Shown: one piece after another, positions 1 through 13,412 of the stretch
How the letters are laid out: each line of letters starts with the position of its first letter
Numbering within the stretch: the first letter of the stretch is position 1
Assembly (NCBI RefSeq): GCF_021134715.1
Contig: NC_060021.1
Coordinates: 9,766,501-9,830,500, forward strand
Direction: 5' to 3'
Length of the DNA stretch: 64,000 nucleotides
From: Daphnia pulex
Lineage: Eukaryota; Arthropoda; Branchiopoda; Diplostraca; Daphniidae
Notes under the pieces: model-generated
The model's database searches: none
Told to the model about the DNA's origin: nothing
The model's input: only the letters and a program-made list of their open reading frames with translations
Made by a program: the position numbers and the translations under genes

Positions 1-3000
1 TTATCGGCTTCTTCTTTTCATGGTACAATTGTCATCCCCTTTTTTCCTTTTTTTTTTTTATTTCCTGTCCAATTCGCGTCGTAAATTCTTCCGGATTATT
101 ACACAAAAGAAGGGGAAAAGCAATAAGTTTCGGAATCTGGTTCAAGTTCAAACAACTTCTAGGCGAAATGCAATTGAAATCCAGAGTGCAACTGCCATGT
201 ATGCAAAATGCAATCGATGCCGGATTCATTTACCAAAAAATACATTTTTTTCTTTCTTTTTTTTGGCTCTGTCAAGATCAGCATTTGAAATGATGATGGA
301 AAAAGAAAAAGAAAAACGCTCCATCACACCGGCGTCAAATCCAGCGCGCAACCGGAAGGAAAGAATTGAAAATCAACTTATTTAAAAAAAGGGCGGAAAA
401 ACTTTTTTGAAGTTTGAAAAGCGATTTCCATGGAAGCGAATAAGGAAATAAAAAAAGAAGAAGAAGAAGAAATCTACAGATGATAGATCGAATAAAAAAA
501 GAAGAAGCGGATGACATGCTGATGCATCCGGATGAAATTGTAGGCCGGCTGTAGAGGACATCAAATGATGACAGTTGAGCGCTAAAAGCCCGGCAACTAT
601 ATAGCCAGTTGATGCGCGTAACGGCTATGTATGTAAATAAGTGATTTAGCACTTCGCTCCACTAGAAACGATCTATACGCAGATCGACTTCTCTCTCTCA
701 CACAGAAGCAGCCATCTTTGTTGTACACTTTTCTCTCTACTCTACCGTGCAGTTTCTCGCCTGCATCATTCATCCTCCATCGATTTTGTTTGAAAAAGGG
801 GGGGAAAAACACTGCGAGAAGATAGAACGCATTTGTAGCCTCTTGTGTTTACCTACGACACTCGTGAACGGTTGCCACTTGTGTCTAGTCGACCAATTTT
901 CAAGCAGTGCTGATTTCTATCTTCCCCCCTACTATTGACAGACTCTCGTCGACGCTGTAACACTATCGGCCATGTCGTGGAAAAATCGAAATGTCATCAT
1001 CGCAATCGATTTTCGTTGCCCTCTTTTAGTTACACGCAAACCGAACAATAGGCTCTGCCCTCTCGACACGGTAATGCACTGCTATATACCACTAGACAAA
1101 ATCAGGAGTAGGAAAAAAGAAAAAAAAGAAAGCGCAACCAACAGCAGCAGCAGCAGACGCCAAATAAAAAGGAAATAGAGCAAAGATGGGCAACGATTTC
1201 CTGGCCGGAGGCAGCGTCAAACTTCCGCTCGCATCCAGCGCGGAATCAACCGAGCGGAGCGGTAATAGTTCCATAGTTTTCTTCAACTACCTACAATAAT
1301 TCGTTTAAAAAAGTAATCGCCAATAGTCCGAGAGGATGGATCTCTACACAGTTATAACGTCGCGTGCGCCAACAAAATAAAAAAGTTAACGGCCTCGCAA
1401 ATTTCAGGGACGTGATAAATTGGACGTTAATTTTCCATCATTTTATTCACGCTCGTCTACGAGCCTTTCCAGTTGGAAATTTTGGAACAGGACAACGGCG
1501 CCGGCGGGCCCATTTCCGCATTGTAGCCAATCCAGCAACACCAACACACACACACAAAAAACACAAGAATCGAGGAGCTGCTCCTTAATTCCTATTTTCA
1601 TCCACCAGTTAGAAGAAGAAAAAAAAAACTAAAAACAAAAAAAAAAAAAAAACAGCCAAATGTCTCGAGTGCAGTCCCGTGACACGCGGGATCCAACACC
1701 CAGGCACTTAGAGTCGAGTTCCAGGAATTCAAAGTTGGAAGTTGCTGGAGAGTTGGGAGTCACAAGATTTCTGTGTTGGAAATGTTATTGTTGCAGAGTA
1801 ACGAGCATCTACTGTGATAACAGAAAAAGAATGGAGGACAAGGGAAAAAAAAACACAAATCAATCTAATCCGACTAAAGGGCTCATCCATTGCGTCTGTT
1901 ATTTTCATTTGCGCTTTTTCTTGCGTGACCGAAGCGTAACGTTGCGTTTGGCCTCCCTCCCCACCCCCTTTTGTGTACCGTGACCAGTGAACCGAAATCG
2001 GGAGAAAAGAAGAAAATCACGAGAGAGAAAAGGGACATGTATCAAACTGATGAACGTAATCAGCTTTCATTGATTATTACGACGATGGATATAAAGACGG
2101 AATGAAAAAGGAGAAAAAGACAAAACAAAAAGGGATTGGGCCGGATGGAATGAAAAGCTCATCAATGACAAAAGGAGAGCGGCGACAGAGACACCGGGGG
2201 GTGGGCTTACCGACTCTCTCGGCTTTGTTGTGTACCTATGATGACCCAACATTTTTCGTCATCTTTGACATCTTTATCAATGTTGAACGTAAAAAGGGAT
2301 TATTGACATTCCCCCCTCCTCCCAGACGGGAAATTGTACGGGCGAAAAACAAAAATTTCAACGGACAAGAAAACAATGAAACGACCAGTGAGAAAAGAAA
2401 GCGAGAAAATCCCATTGTGCGTGACTCGACGGGAGCCATAAATATATACGGCATCAAATATGAAAGAGTACATATAAATACGTAAATTGAGAAGAAGCCA
2501 GAAATCGGAAGAACAAAAAAATCGCGCAATTTCTAGTTTCCTAGGGACTGTGAGCAACGCCATCTAGGAATCGGAACGTTCACTATGTATTCCAAGCAAC
2601 AGCTTAATTGAATTAATTTCTTCTCTGTCTCGGCACGCATGAATACTCATAAAATCCATGATCGTGTAATTCATACACTACGGTTTTATAGTATGAAGTA
2701 ATAATACCAAAAGTAATGCAATTTTCAAAATGAAAATCACAAAATCGTTACTCTCAAGCGCTTTATTTTTTCCCCCTCTTCTCCCAAACGCATTACGAAA
2801 TTAATTCATCATCACGCAAGAAAAAAAAAGTAAGACGGAAGGATATTTCTTTAATGAAATTTAAAAAAAGTAGTCCCTTCCGGGAAACATTCCAAAGGCA
2901 ACAAACAGTAGCCGAAGAGAAAGATAACAATCTGAAAGATTCAATATAGACCTACTCTAGTCTTAGCTCTTGGGCTGCTAGGGATCGACCCTATGTTATT

Positions 3001-6000
3001 ACTATGTGCGCATATAAACAAAAGAAACGGGCATTGGTAGAGAACCCCGCCTGGGATAGCGGGAGCAATCGACCCGATTAAAGAGAAAAATAAAAAAAGC
3101 TAAAAAGAAATGGCCGGTTAAGTAGGTTGGAGGACGCAGAATAAAATAAAAAAAGGGATTCGTACAGGTGTCTCCATCTGTCGATTCCTTACGACTTTGG
3201 GCAGGGCTCAAAGTGAAAGAAGAGAGTGCCACACACACACACTAAAGTAGTTGAGTACCCCGGCACAGCTCTTTCTAAGAGCGACGTAAAGGTATATACT
3301 ATATATAATAGTAGGCGACGCCCACATACCGCCGCACACTATTTTTTATTGGAAATCAATGTGTCATATGTCATCAAAGTACTAAAGGAAAGAGATCCAG
3401 TGTCTCGGCGGAATTGCGATTGGCATCGCAAGGGCCTCTTTTCGTCAGAAGTTACAAGTACAGTAGATTACTCGACGGTGCAGTGACTGACTGTGGGTGG
3501 GTGGGGATGGATGTTTTTTTCCCCGTCCCAGAAATAAGAAAAGAGAAGAAGAATAGCGAAACAGAAGAAGAAGAAGAAGAGACCGCAACGGCGATATGGT
3601 GCGCACACACGCAGGCACGCGTAACTTCAATCACGTTGCCAAGCAACAGGAGCCCAACCAAGTTATTGAAAGAGAGAGCGAAAAAACCAATGATAGTTAG
3701 ACACAAGTCTCTTTTCTCTCACTTATCAATGCGCTGGGAAGCTGATGGGTTTCAAAAGAGATTCGCCTTCCACTCAACTCGTTTCGCAGTATTAGGTGTT
3801 AGGACTGGAGGCGCGCACACACGCAAAAGAAACAAAGGCGCAACACACACACACACACACACTACTAAAAGGTTTCGATTCATCACCTTTTATTTCAGAT
3901 TTTTTTTTACTCCGGTCGGGCTCGACTCTTTTTCTCCCACTGATTTCCGGGGGTCTCCATTCTGCTGATGTCACCCGAAGAAAAACAGAGGGAAACAAAT
4001 ACCTTGGTAACGGACCTCCCAGGTTGGAATTGCAAAGAAAACAAAAAAATTTCTGATCAAAAACCTCGATGTGGTTGCTACCTAGCGTTGCGAGGATACG
4101 ACATCCGCGTCACCGCCATACCACAGGATGTTGAATCGCATCGCAAACAAAACAAAAAAAAAATCTCCCAACGCCAGGGGAAAGAAAACAAGAAAGAAGA
4201 AAAAAATCTAAAAGGAAACTGCGGAGTAAATAAATCATCGGCAAAGGGCAAGCAAGGAATCAATAAATAAAACGCGGGTGTGCAAAGCAATTGCACATCC
4301 AACCTCACTCGTCTCTAATAAGCCCCGACTGTCTCTCTATCTCTTTCAATCAGACTCGTATAATATCGTGTAGCGGTCAACTGGTCTGAAGCTGATCCGT
4401 GCGTCACGCAAAGGACAGGGGCCGAGGATCAATGCCTTGGGGGCGGTAATGAAAATTGGAAGCAAAAAGAGACACACAAACTACTTAGCCTACACAGAGA
4501 AAGAGACAGACAACATTTGGTTGACTTTTTCTTACCAATGGTGTAGGTATCGCTACCAATTTGAAAGGTGGCGCTCTTGCACTTTCGAAAGACCCTGGCC
4601 ATGGTTGACGTGGCACCAAATTCAGCTCACGGCCAATGTTCATCAATCAGTCAACAACGGGTTGCCGGTGTTATCCCCAAAACAATTCTCCGAGGAAGAA
4701 ATAAAAGAACGAAAAAGAACAAAATAAAATAAACGACAGAAACTGGGCAAACTACGATATTAATAAATTCCCGGGGACTAGTAGGATATGTGCTGCATTG
4801 GAGCGCTGGCACACGACTGGCCAGCATCAACTTAGTGTGTCGCCGTTTTGACACAGCTTCCAATACAAGTGAACACGGCGGAGTTCACACGGACACTGCA
4901 AGAGAAGGTTTGTGACGTGGCTTGATCTCGGCTCACCACTAGTGGCAGCCGCACTACTACTACTGCTGCTGCTACACCGCGATTCGTACACAGACTCCCG
5001 CACCAATTCTCGCTCTCTTCGAGTGATGATAGTCGTGCCTACATATGTACGAAAGCCCTACAGAGCAGTGCCAGGAGGGCGTTCGTGTCGAGAGATAAAA
5101 GAAAAGATAAAAAGAAAAAAAATGGAAGAAAAAAGGGGAGTGTTCGACTTTATCGAGAGATCCTTGCAAATGCGTAGATGGATCCCGTCACTAAAAAAAG
5201 GAGAAGAAGAAAAAAAGGGGAGTTGTATCGGAGTTGTATACCAGATAGATTGCAGTGGTAAATGTCATTCGTGCTGCTGCTCTCTACACACACACACACA
5301 CACTCTGAGATTCCTGCCTTTTTTTCTTCTTCTTCTTGATCTCCCCTATGTATTCATCCGGATTCGATTTTCCTCCCTCCTCGCCACTCACGACAGAATC
5401 ACGGCGACATGAGGTCGGATGAAATCAATCAAACACTGAATGATGCAGAAAGCGAGACCCACCCGCAGTCGGGATATCCAATCAATAGAAGAACAGCAAT
5501 CGACTGAAGAATGATCATCAACCAATATCACGTAGGTTTATAAATAAGAGCAAGGTCACGGAACGATGATAAGACACGATTGAAATAAGAACGAACAGCG
5601 CAAAAAATTTAAAAAAAAAAAAAAGAGTCGACCAAGACAAAAATTTGGATGATTGGATTATCAACTTTGACTGTGACATGATTCATGATTGACTCAATTT
5701 CGCGACAAAGTCGAGTTGCTTTTCACCGAAAATCCCCCCCCCCACCCCACCCCGCCCTCTTCATGTGAACATAATCTAATGATCAAGTCGGAATTCTGCG
5801 CGCATATCCCAGATCCACTCAGACTAGGCAACTATTAAACGTGGAAACTACACAGTCGAGTCTCTGTGAGAGGTAGCAGATGCTAAAATATTCTGCGACG
5901 ATGTATGCGGCCGTGGAAAGCTCCCCCCCCTTAATTCTCACTAAAACCCTTTTACACACTGACGTGCTGCTGCTACTGCCTTTGTCCCGACTCCTGCTGA

Positions 6001-9000
6001 CTGCATACTCAAGAGATGATGGCACAGATGAAAAGGGAATTATAATGAGCTTTCATGACGATCCTTCTCTCCAAATTCTGCATTTAAAATTTGCCCCCCC
6101 CCCCACCCCGATTTTTTTACAAAAAGTGCCAAACGACGACAGAATACATCAGAATGCGTGCAATGTTACTACCTTCAGCAGCGGTGAAATCAAACTGCAT
6201 CATCATTTGACACTGCAGCCGAGTTGAAAATCCCAACGTGTGAGAGAGAGATTCAAGTGATCCAAGACTGTCGAGCTTCCAAAAGATACTAACCCCCAAC
6301 TACTCGCGGGACAAACGGTCAGAGCAATCAAAAGAAGCCCTGCCTGTGCGCTCTCTTTCTTATTTGCCTCTATCGTTTTTCTCTTTACCTCGCGCTCTTC
6401 CCTCGCTCACGACCGGCTGCTCCCGGGGGAGGAGGAGGAGGCAGTCCCTCTTTTCTCCTCGTCACTAAGAGAATATGAGGCTCTATCTCCTCCTGTTCCC
6501 TTTAAAAAAAAGGAAAAAAAAAAGGAAAATGATAAAATTGGTTTCATCCGCATATGTATAAGGGACTACGACGAGCAGCAAGAGTGGGCTGGCGCTGTTT
6601 ATTTCGCTCGTTTATTTAGTCGTCGCAACGCGGACCGAGGGAATAGTCGAGCAGCTTGCGCGTTCGGCAAATGTGTGCCCGTGTTCAGAAACAAGCCCAG
6701 CCGGCGACTGCGGATAGTCGACTGTATCCATAAGGGCGGGCGTAAAGGTAAAAACGAGAGAAGGTAGTATAGAGCGGAAAAACAAACAAGATGTAGGAAA
6801 TAAAGAAGATATATAGGATAAGAAACGTCACTGTGTGTAATCCAGTGCATAAACGATTGCTTCCATGACGACCATCGGGATCATATTGGACCTTCGCTTA
6901 TTCCCAGGTTGCTGCTGCTCTAGCTGCTTTATTCAGGCTTTGAGCACACTACCTAGCGACCAGATATGCTTTCGGTTCCATCTTCTTCTGTGTAAAGTCG
7001 ATACCCTTTAACTAAGCTTCCGCTCTTCAAGACAAACACGACAATTATCACACTGTAGATTGATGAATACGGTTCAAACGATCCGCAAAAATTCTTCTCT
7101 TCTTTTATCTCAATCAGAAAGTCGAGAGAGAGAGAAAGAAAGAAGATTTTCCGTGGTTTTGGAGAGCACGGTGACGCAAGTTCCCGTCAAATCAAACCAT
7201 CAGATGTCAAACATATATGCGCATCAAATATATCAGTTGACTTGGTGAGCCAAGGAAACCGGAATAAGGGGAGGGGCCGGCTTGTAAACACACAAACCCG
7301 TACCCATTGGATATAATGATGTCTTCTCTCCCCATCTACTACTACCTGGATAAATCTTTTTTTCTCTCTCTATCTTTTCGACTCAAAAGTATTACATGTA
7401 ATACTATAAACACGATCGAATAGCCTTTGCCCTTTTCTCTCTCATTTTTTTCCCTTCTTGGCTACGTATACGTTCTCCATGCCAATATCATCTCGATTTC
7501 AAAATTCCCGCTCGATATATTTCTAATATGCTTTTGAGCTAGAGGGGAGAGACGGAAGAAAAAAATCCCCCCCCCCAAAAGCGTTAGGCTCTGGTGGCGA
7601 ACGGAAATGGCATAAACGGGTTATTGCAAAAGTCAACGATGAGAAAGAGCCTTAATAATAACAGACAACAATAATGATATGAGAGGCTATAAAAGAGAAG
7701 AGAGTCGGCTGTGCCGAAAAAGAAGAACTAGAAGACATACACAGCGCACAAAAGGAAGGGAGAGAGAGAAGAAGAAGACGGCAAGGGCGAGGCTTTTATC
7801 CGGAGCGCCTATCTCACAAAGGGGGGGGGGGAGAAAAAAGTTCTATCACGCTCACGCTAATGTGCGGATAGATGGAGAAGGAAAGATATATAAAAAGAAA
7901 TAAGGGAAAGTAAAAGAGTGTGAAAAGAGGGGGGAAGGGAAACCTCGCAGTAGAACCCAAAAATGCTGCCGTGATTTTCATCCCGGACTTCTTCTTCTTC
8001 TTCTTCTTTGACGCATTCGCTCCCGCTTCAAGAATGGACTACCAAATGGGCATTTGAATACTAATACCTTATTAATCTGCTTGACTTGCGTGAGTGTGTG
8101 TCACTCTTACTCCGGAAAGAGACTTTTTCCCTTCCTCCCCCCCCCCACCCTTTTTTATTTAAAAATGTCGGCAAAATGGAAAGCGACGGGCAAAAAAAAC
8201 GGGAGAAATGAGTTTACGGCAGTCGCGCGTCATTTGAATTTTGACGGCGCGCTGGGTGGATAAATTCGTTGCCGTGCAAAGGAAGAAAATTGAGAGCAGC
8301 AGAGGGGGGATTGAGAGAGGAGGAGTCGGCCGATTTGGTTATGGATGACGTCTCCATCTAACGATCTCAAGTTGTTCGCTTCTGCTGGCTGAATTTGTCT
8401 TTCGATAATTATATTTTTCCCCCCTTTTTTTCTCTTTTGAACAGTGTAGCCGGTCTACTCTAGTGAGCAAACTTTCATCCATAAACAAGCTGAGATGATT
8501 AGCCTTTTACAAGATCTCAATGGTAATGCGTCCACCTTTTACGGCGCGCACTAGAATCCTTCACGAAACCCCCTCCCCACGTGAAACGGCCAGTCTGTTT
8601 CATTATGACGGTGTATAGAAGATAAAATCGGTGAATGAAGACTGAGACCAAATAGCAGCTAAGCTGGCAGTGCGTAGTTCCATTTTTGGCCTTTGCCCAT
8701 CTGGGCGGTCCCCCCTTTTCATGGACGAAACTAAACAAGACTTTGCCAATGAAAGATGATTGACTCTAAACAAAACAAGGATTGCTAAACGAATGAAACA
8801 TCAAAGAAGGATCGCTCTCTCTACTTCCACCGGTCCACCATATCCCCCCCCCCGCCCAAAAGTATTAGTAGCTAGGAAGGAAGGTACACACACACGTAGT
8901 ACTGAAACATCCCTCACTCAATCACTCACTGTGAGTCGCATCAGGTTATACAATAACACTCTGTGTGTGTGTATCTTCAGACAAAAATTGGGAGAATGGA

Positions 9001-9412
9001 TAGTGGGCCAAGTCACGAAGAAGTTGCTAGGGAACATTAATCATGCCGAGCGGGAGTCAAGTTTTGAAGGGATGGATGCGAGTTCCGATATCGCTAGACA
9101 GGAGCAGCGGAGGACAATTATTGATTGTCGTCGTGAGAATTGTCATTATTCTTTTAAAATATAAATAAAAGAAGGAAAAAAAAACCCTTTTTTGTTTTTT
9201 GGCGGGGATCTGACACTCTTTTAAAAAAACTTTTTTCCTATTACATCCGATATTTGTTTTTCGTAGCTAAAGGATGCAGTTTCATAACAAAAGTTGTTGT
9301 TGGCTCGCGGAGAGAGCGCACTGACCTAGCTGGCTGTCAACCATAAGGTTTCCGGTTGCATACATCGTAACACGAGATAGAAAACAAACAAGACAGTCGA
9401 GGAGGGACTTAC
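1..9412. other. Non-coding, low-complexity region
   Basis: I see no supportable gene here. Open frames are short, lack splice context and overlap on both strands. The DNA is dominated by purine-rich (GAA/GAGA) and pyrimidine-rich tracts, poly-A/T and poly-C/G runs, and CA microsatellites near 3842-3862 and 5286-5302. It lies downstream of the donor of the minus-strand gene that begins at 11328, so it may be a long intron of that gene, with the next exon beyond the left edge. Confidence 0.6.
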
Positions 9413-11328
9413 TCGAGTTTTGCGGACGGGCTGCGCCGACACGTACCGTCCGAACCGGGCAGAAGGACGACGACGTTGGTTGCAGCAAATTATCTTGGAC
9501 TGGACTGGAGAGGCTGAATTCTAGGCCGTCAACAGATGTGAGCCGAATGATGATCCTGGGCCGACTGTCGGCTGGCTCCGCTCCGTTGAGGTCGGGAGCC
9601 GATTCACGTCTCTTCGTCGTCACAGGCGCAACCACCACCTCCTCCTCCCCCTGCTGCTGCTCGTCCGGGCCAACTCGAGCGAAATGGAACTCTTTTGATG
9701 TCTGGCCAAAGCTCGGCAATAATGTAGGCGCGGAGGTTTCATTCACCGAGTTTGCGGACCTCGACGAGGATACAGACGGTCGTTCGTTACGAGGGGACTG
9801 GCGTCTTCTCAAGACCGTGGCCGATTCGACGTCAACCGTCGTCAGAGACCGACGACGACGTCTCTTTTCGATCCTGAATTTGTCTGCACACATCAGCGAT
9901 CGGCCATCTACCGCTCCTTCGCCAGTTCCGTCGTACGAATCTTCGACATCCCGGCCTTCGTGATTCCTGCAACGAAAATTGACGGAAGAAAAATAAGATA
10001 CGAGGGGAAACACAATTTTGAGATGACCCAATCTTCTCTCATTAACGTCTACTATCCAAAGGAAAATACTACAACGATATCAAACAACCGTAATAAAAAG
10101 CTAAATAAAACATCAGCGGGAGTGCCAACTTTGTAAACCGGTAAAAGAACAGAGAAGATGGCATTTCTGCTGCTGCTGCTCCCGGGGTAATTTTGTGTAG
10201 CAAGATAAACGTAAGAGTAGAGATAATCTGAGAAAAAAGGTTTAAAGTATAACAGTAGTATAGCAGTAGTAGGCCGATTTTTTGGCAGAGGGTTGAGGTG
10301 CTGATCGTGTTTACGAGCTGCACGTGCTTGCCGAGCTGGAGTTGGAAACGCTCCAGAATGATCCCGAAAAGTCTGAAAGGAAGGGACGGAAGACAAATCC
10401 CCTGTGTCGAAACACAATTCTCTCCAATATATAAAAGAGAAAAAAAAAACGGGCCAAACTCTGAAAAGTTATAAAGAAAATGATGTGATGCGACGGGAGG
10501 AAGGGACGGAAGAGGAGGAGGAGGATCAAGACCGACGACGACGATATCTATTCAGAATCAAATGAGGTAGAGAGAGCGAAAACTGGCCCGAGATATAGAA
10601 GAAATGCTCAACTGCGACTGGCTGGATAGGCCAAACTCAATAGAGCGTGAAGTGGTGGCTGAGGAAATGATGGCTGTTATTCGCACGCAATAGATGCATT
10701 ATTATGAATGGTACCCGTCAAAAGCCTCAAAGCGGGCAGCATGCGGTGACGACTGGAACAATGTCCTGTCCGGGCGGTAAGGGCGCAAAGTAAACTGGCC
10801 GCTGTTTGGTACTTCATCATCGGAATCGGGATGGACAGCGTGAATTTCGACAACTAGCGAGTCGTCCAGAACGGTAATAACATCATCAGAGACCACCACG
10901 GTCGACGAACAAATGGCGCATTCTTCTTCTTCTTCTTCTTCATTGATTTCCTCCTCTTCTTCTTCTTCCACTCGGTTTGTTTTCTGAAAAATTCCACTAG
11001 ATGATTCACCAATTGCTTCCGGTTGGGTGGATCTCCAACAGTTGAGGGTGCGCGTGTGCTCCGGCGATCGGATTGTGCTGCTCTCCGCGTCGATGGTTTC
11101 GCTCTCCGTCAACGACGTCCGACTGTTTGGCGTCAATAAATTGCACGACGACTGTTTCGGCTTTTCAACGGCGGATTCCGACGCTTCAAACGATGGCGGT
11201 GGTGGCCTTTTCAATGACCGTCTCGACGAATCGGCTCCCATTCGATTGCCATTTTCAGACGGACTCACAACGCAGTGAATGTCCAGGCAACTTTGCAGTA
11301 CACGATATTTGCTGAGCGGCACCCCCAT
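9413..11328 (-). CDS. Unrecognised protein, two coding exons, 3' end not found
   Basis: Two exons are joined by matching splice signals: 11328-10715 and 9966-9413. The first ends with 2 nt of a Gly codon at a GTACC donor. The second starts after TTTCGTTGCAG with 1 nt, so frame is kept. It ends at a strong GTAAGT donor, so more exons must follow and are not visible. The ATG at 11328 has a good context and an in-frame TAG just upstream. The N-terminus MGVPLSK fits the N-myristoylation pattern (Gly2, Ser6). Exon 1 has a proline run (PPPPS) and two acidic blocks of Glu around a CAIC motif. Exon 2 is Ser/Arg-rich with a basic cluster KRRRRRS and a short IIIRLTS stretch. I recognise no domain. About 389 residues are visible. 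If the first exon is read through, it stops at TAA 10704-10702, which would give a 208-residue protein instead. Confidence 0.55.
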
Positions 11329-13412
11329 CTCGGCCTATTCCCGGCTGGACACTATGAGCCAACTTCACCTGTACAGAGTCTCGCGGTCTGTGGGGTCTAG
11401 TTGGGTAAGAGTTGGGCAACGCCTGGGCAACGTCTCAACTGGGAAAGCGAGACAAAAGGAAGCGACAACGAGCTTTTAGCTGATTACACATCGCATGGCA
11501 AGCATTTGACCTTCTTCTTTCTCTTCATGTAACCCCCCCCCCCCCCCTAGCTCCGCCGTCTCCGTGTGTGCATCTTTTGCGTCAGGGAGTCACGAGGAGA
11601 TGAACACGCGTCAGATACATAGGCCCGTTGTATATCTCTTATGTGTATACAAAACCTTTCTAAACGACGTTACCATAGCAGCTGGATCTACCATAGTGTT
11701 GCGATGGTGGCTGGCTCGACGTGAAACTCTTGAAAAGGTTTCGAAACAAAAACGAAGACGAGAGAAAGAGAGAGACACACACCGGTCCCGAAAAGGATTG
11801 CTCCGGCCTCTGGTACAGCAAATATGAAGGGCTCATTATATCTGATTGGAACCAGATCGAATGAGCTGCTGGGATCCTGCGCTACAACATGCCATTCTCC
11901 CAAAGGTAGAGGATTCTAGCTGCCATGAAAGAACGATGGGCGGGATTCAAAGGGTGTTCATCCTTCCCTTGTGCTCTGCGTGCGTGTGTATCATATATAT
12001 ATACTTTCCATAAGGAAACATCATCCCAGCAGCAAAATATCAGCGTTTGCGCAAAAGCTATTTTTCCCCCCTTCTTCCTTTAGAAGGTGATCTTATCGCG
12101 TGATTAAAATGTTTTGTTAGTTACGTTCTCATTATCGCCCCGGCTTCGCATTTCCCTCAGTCGCGTATTGATTACCAGTGTTATGAAAGGAGCACGATGA
12201 ATGGTTGAAATTTCGAAAAGGGAATTTAGACAAAGCCTCTCTCGCGGCAGGCTTCTCAAACAACGACCAGGATACACTGTATACTATTTATATACATATA
12301 TATACACACACAGTGTTACTGTGTGTGTGTAATATACTAAATAACTTACCCGAGCTTACGACGAAGGCAGCCAGCTGTGTCTCGTTTGCACACCCAAGAA
12401 AAAAGAAAACGACGAAATTTGGCGAAATGGAGAAACCCATACGACGACGTACTCCAACTGGGTGCAACACCGTGGCTGGGTTTCGTGCTGAAGTTAAACA
12501 CGAGCTGAACACACGAACGGCGCATTCCACGAAAGTTCCAAAGAGACATGAAAACTCCTTAGAAGAAATGAAGACTAATTAATTGGGTGCAAAACATGTT
12601 TCGGAAATTTTGGGTTACCAAACAATGTTGTAATGACAATGCAACAGGGCAGAAGAAGCCAGGTAGCAGACATTTGGATGTTGATGAGTAGTCGTACTTG
12701 GAAAGTATCAGAATTTGTGTGAACAAAAGATTCTTGGGTCTCATGGTGTAAATGTTAAGATCGTCACTTATCAAAGGTCCTGTAAGGTAATAACATGGTA
12801 TTTAGTGGTGTAACATTGAAAGTTGAAAGCATCTTAATGCATGTTAGCAAGCACAAACAAATCTGATCATAAGATTACTAATGCAACTGTTTAATAATTT
12901 GAAATCGAGGACTGACCTTGATGTGAAAATGATTTTCCAATTGTCACATTTAACACACGAATACAAGGACAAATTCTCAATATGTGTTACAACCAAACAA
13001 GTATTCTCTTTACAATAATGAATTAAAATAACTAACTGTTCTTTTAAGGGTTTTTCGTTAAAACAAATAATGAATTTAGGGTCTGATATTCAGGCATTTT
13101 TCGCACGTGTCGTTTTTATCTGTTTTTATCGTCTTTTCAAAAAGACTTTTCTGCCATCTAGTGACAGCACAGAGCACATAGTTGATTGGTGAACAACGAG
13201 TCAAGCAATCCCCAGTGCGTCAAGGACGACGAGGAACAGCCATTTCGATTTTACCTCTACTTACCCTATATTATAAATTTGTACAATTTGGCAACGCTCT
13301 GTGAAGTCCAATAGATACTTTGACAGTTGAAGAGGCGTTGACCGTCATACAACGAGGCACTTGGATGCACTACCTACAATTTCTTATGCAAATTTAAAAA
13401 CATTCTAAAAAC
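11329..13412. other. Intergenic region between divergent genes
   Basis: No gene is seen between the start of the minus-strand gene and the plus-strand kinase gene. It holds a C15 run (about 11533-11547), a palindromic TA/CA-TG microsatellite around 12283-12335, and a GCCATCTAGTG motif at 13152-13163 that resembles a CTCF core. It probably contains both promoters. Confidence 0.5.

Noticed and set aside
3414..3968. 184-codon open frame on the plus strand
   Set aside because: It spans CA and GAA simple repeats, opposite-strand frames overlap it, and there is no domain, start context or splice structure.
9538..9963. 141-codon plus-strand frame
   Set aside because: It is antisense to the minus-strand exon, which has proper acceptor and donor sites; the plus frame is a shadow.
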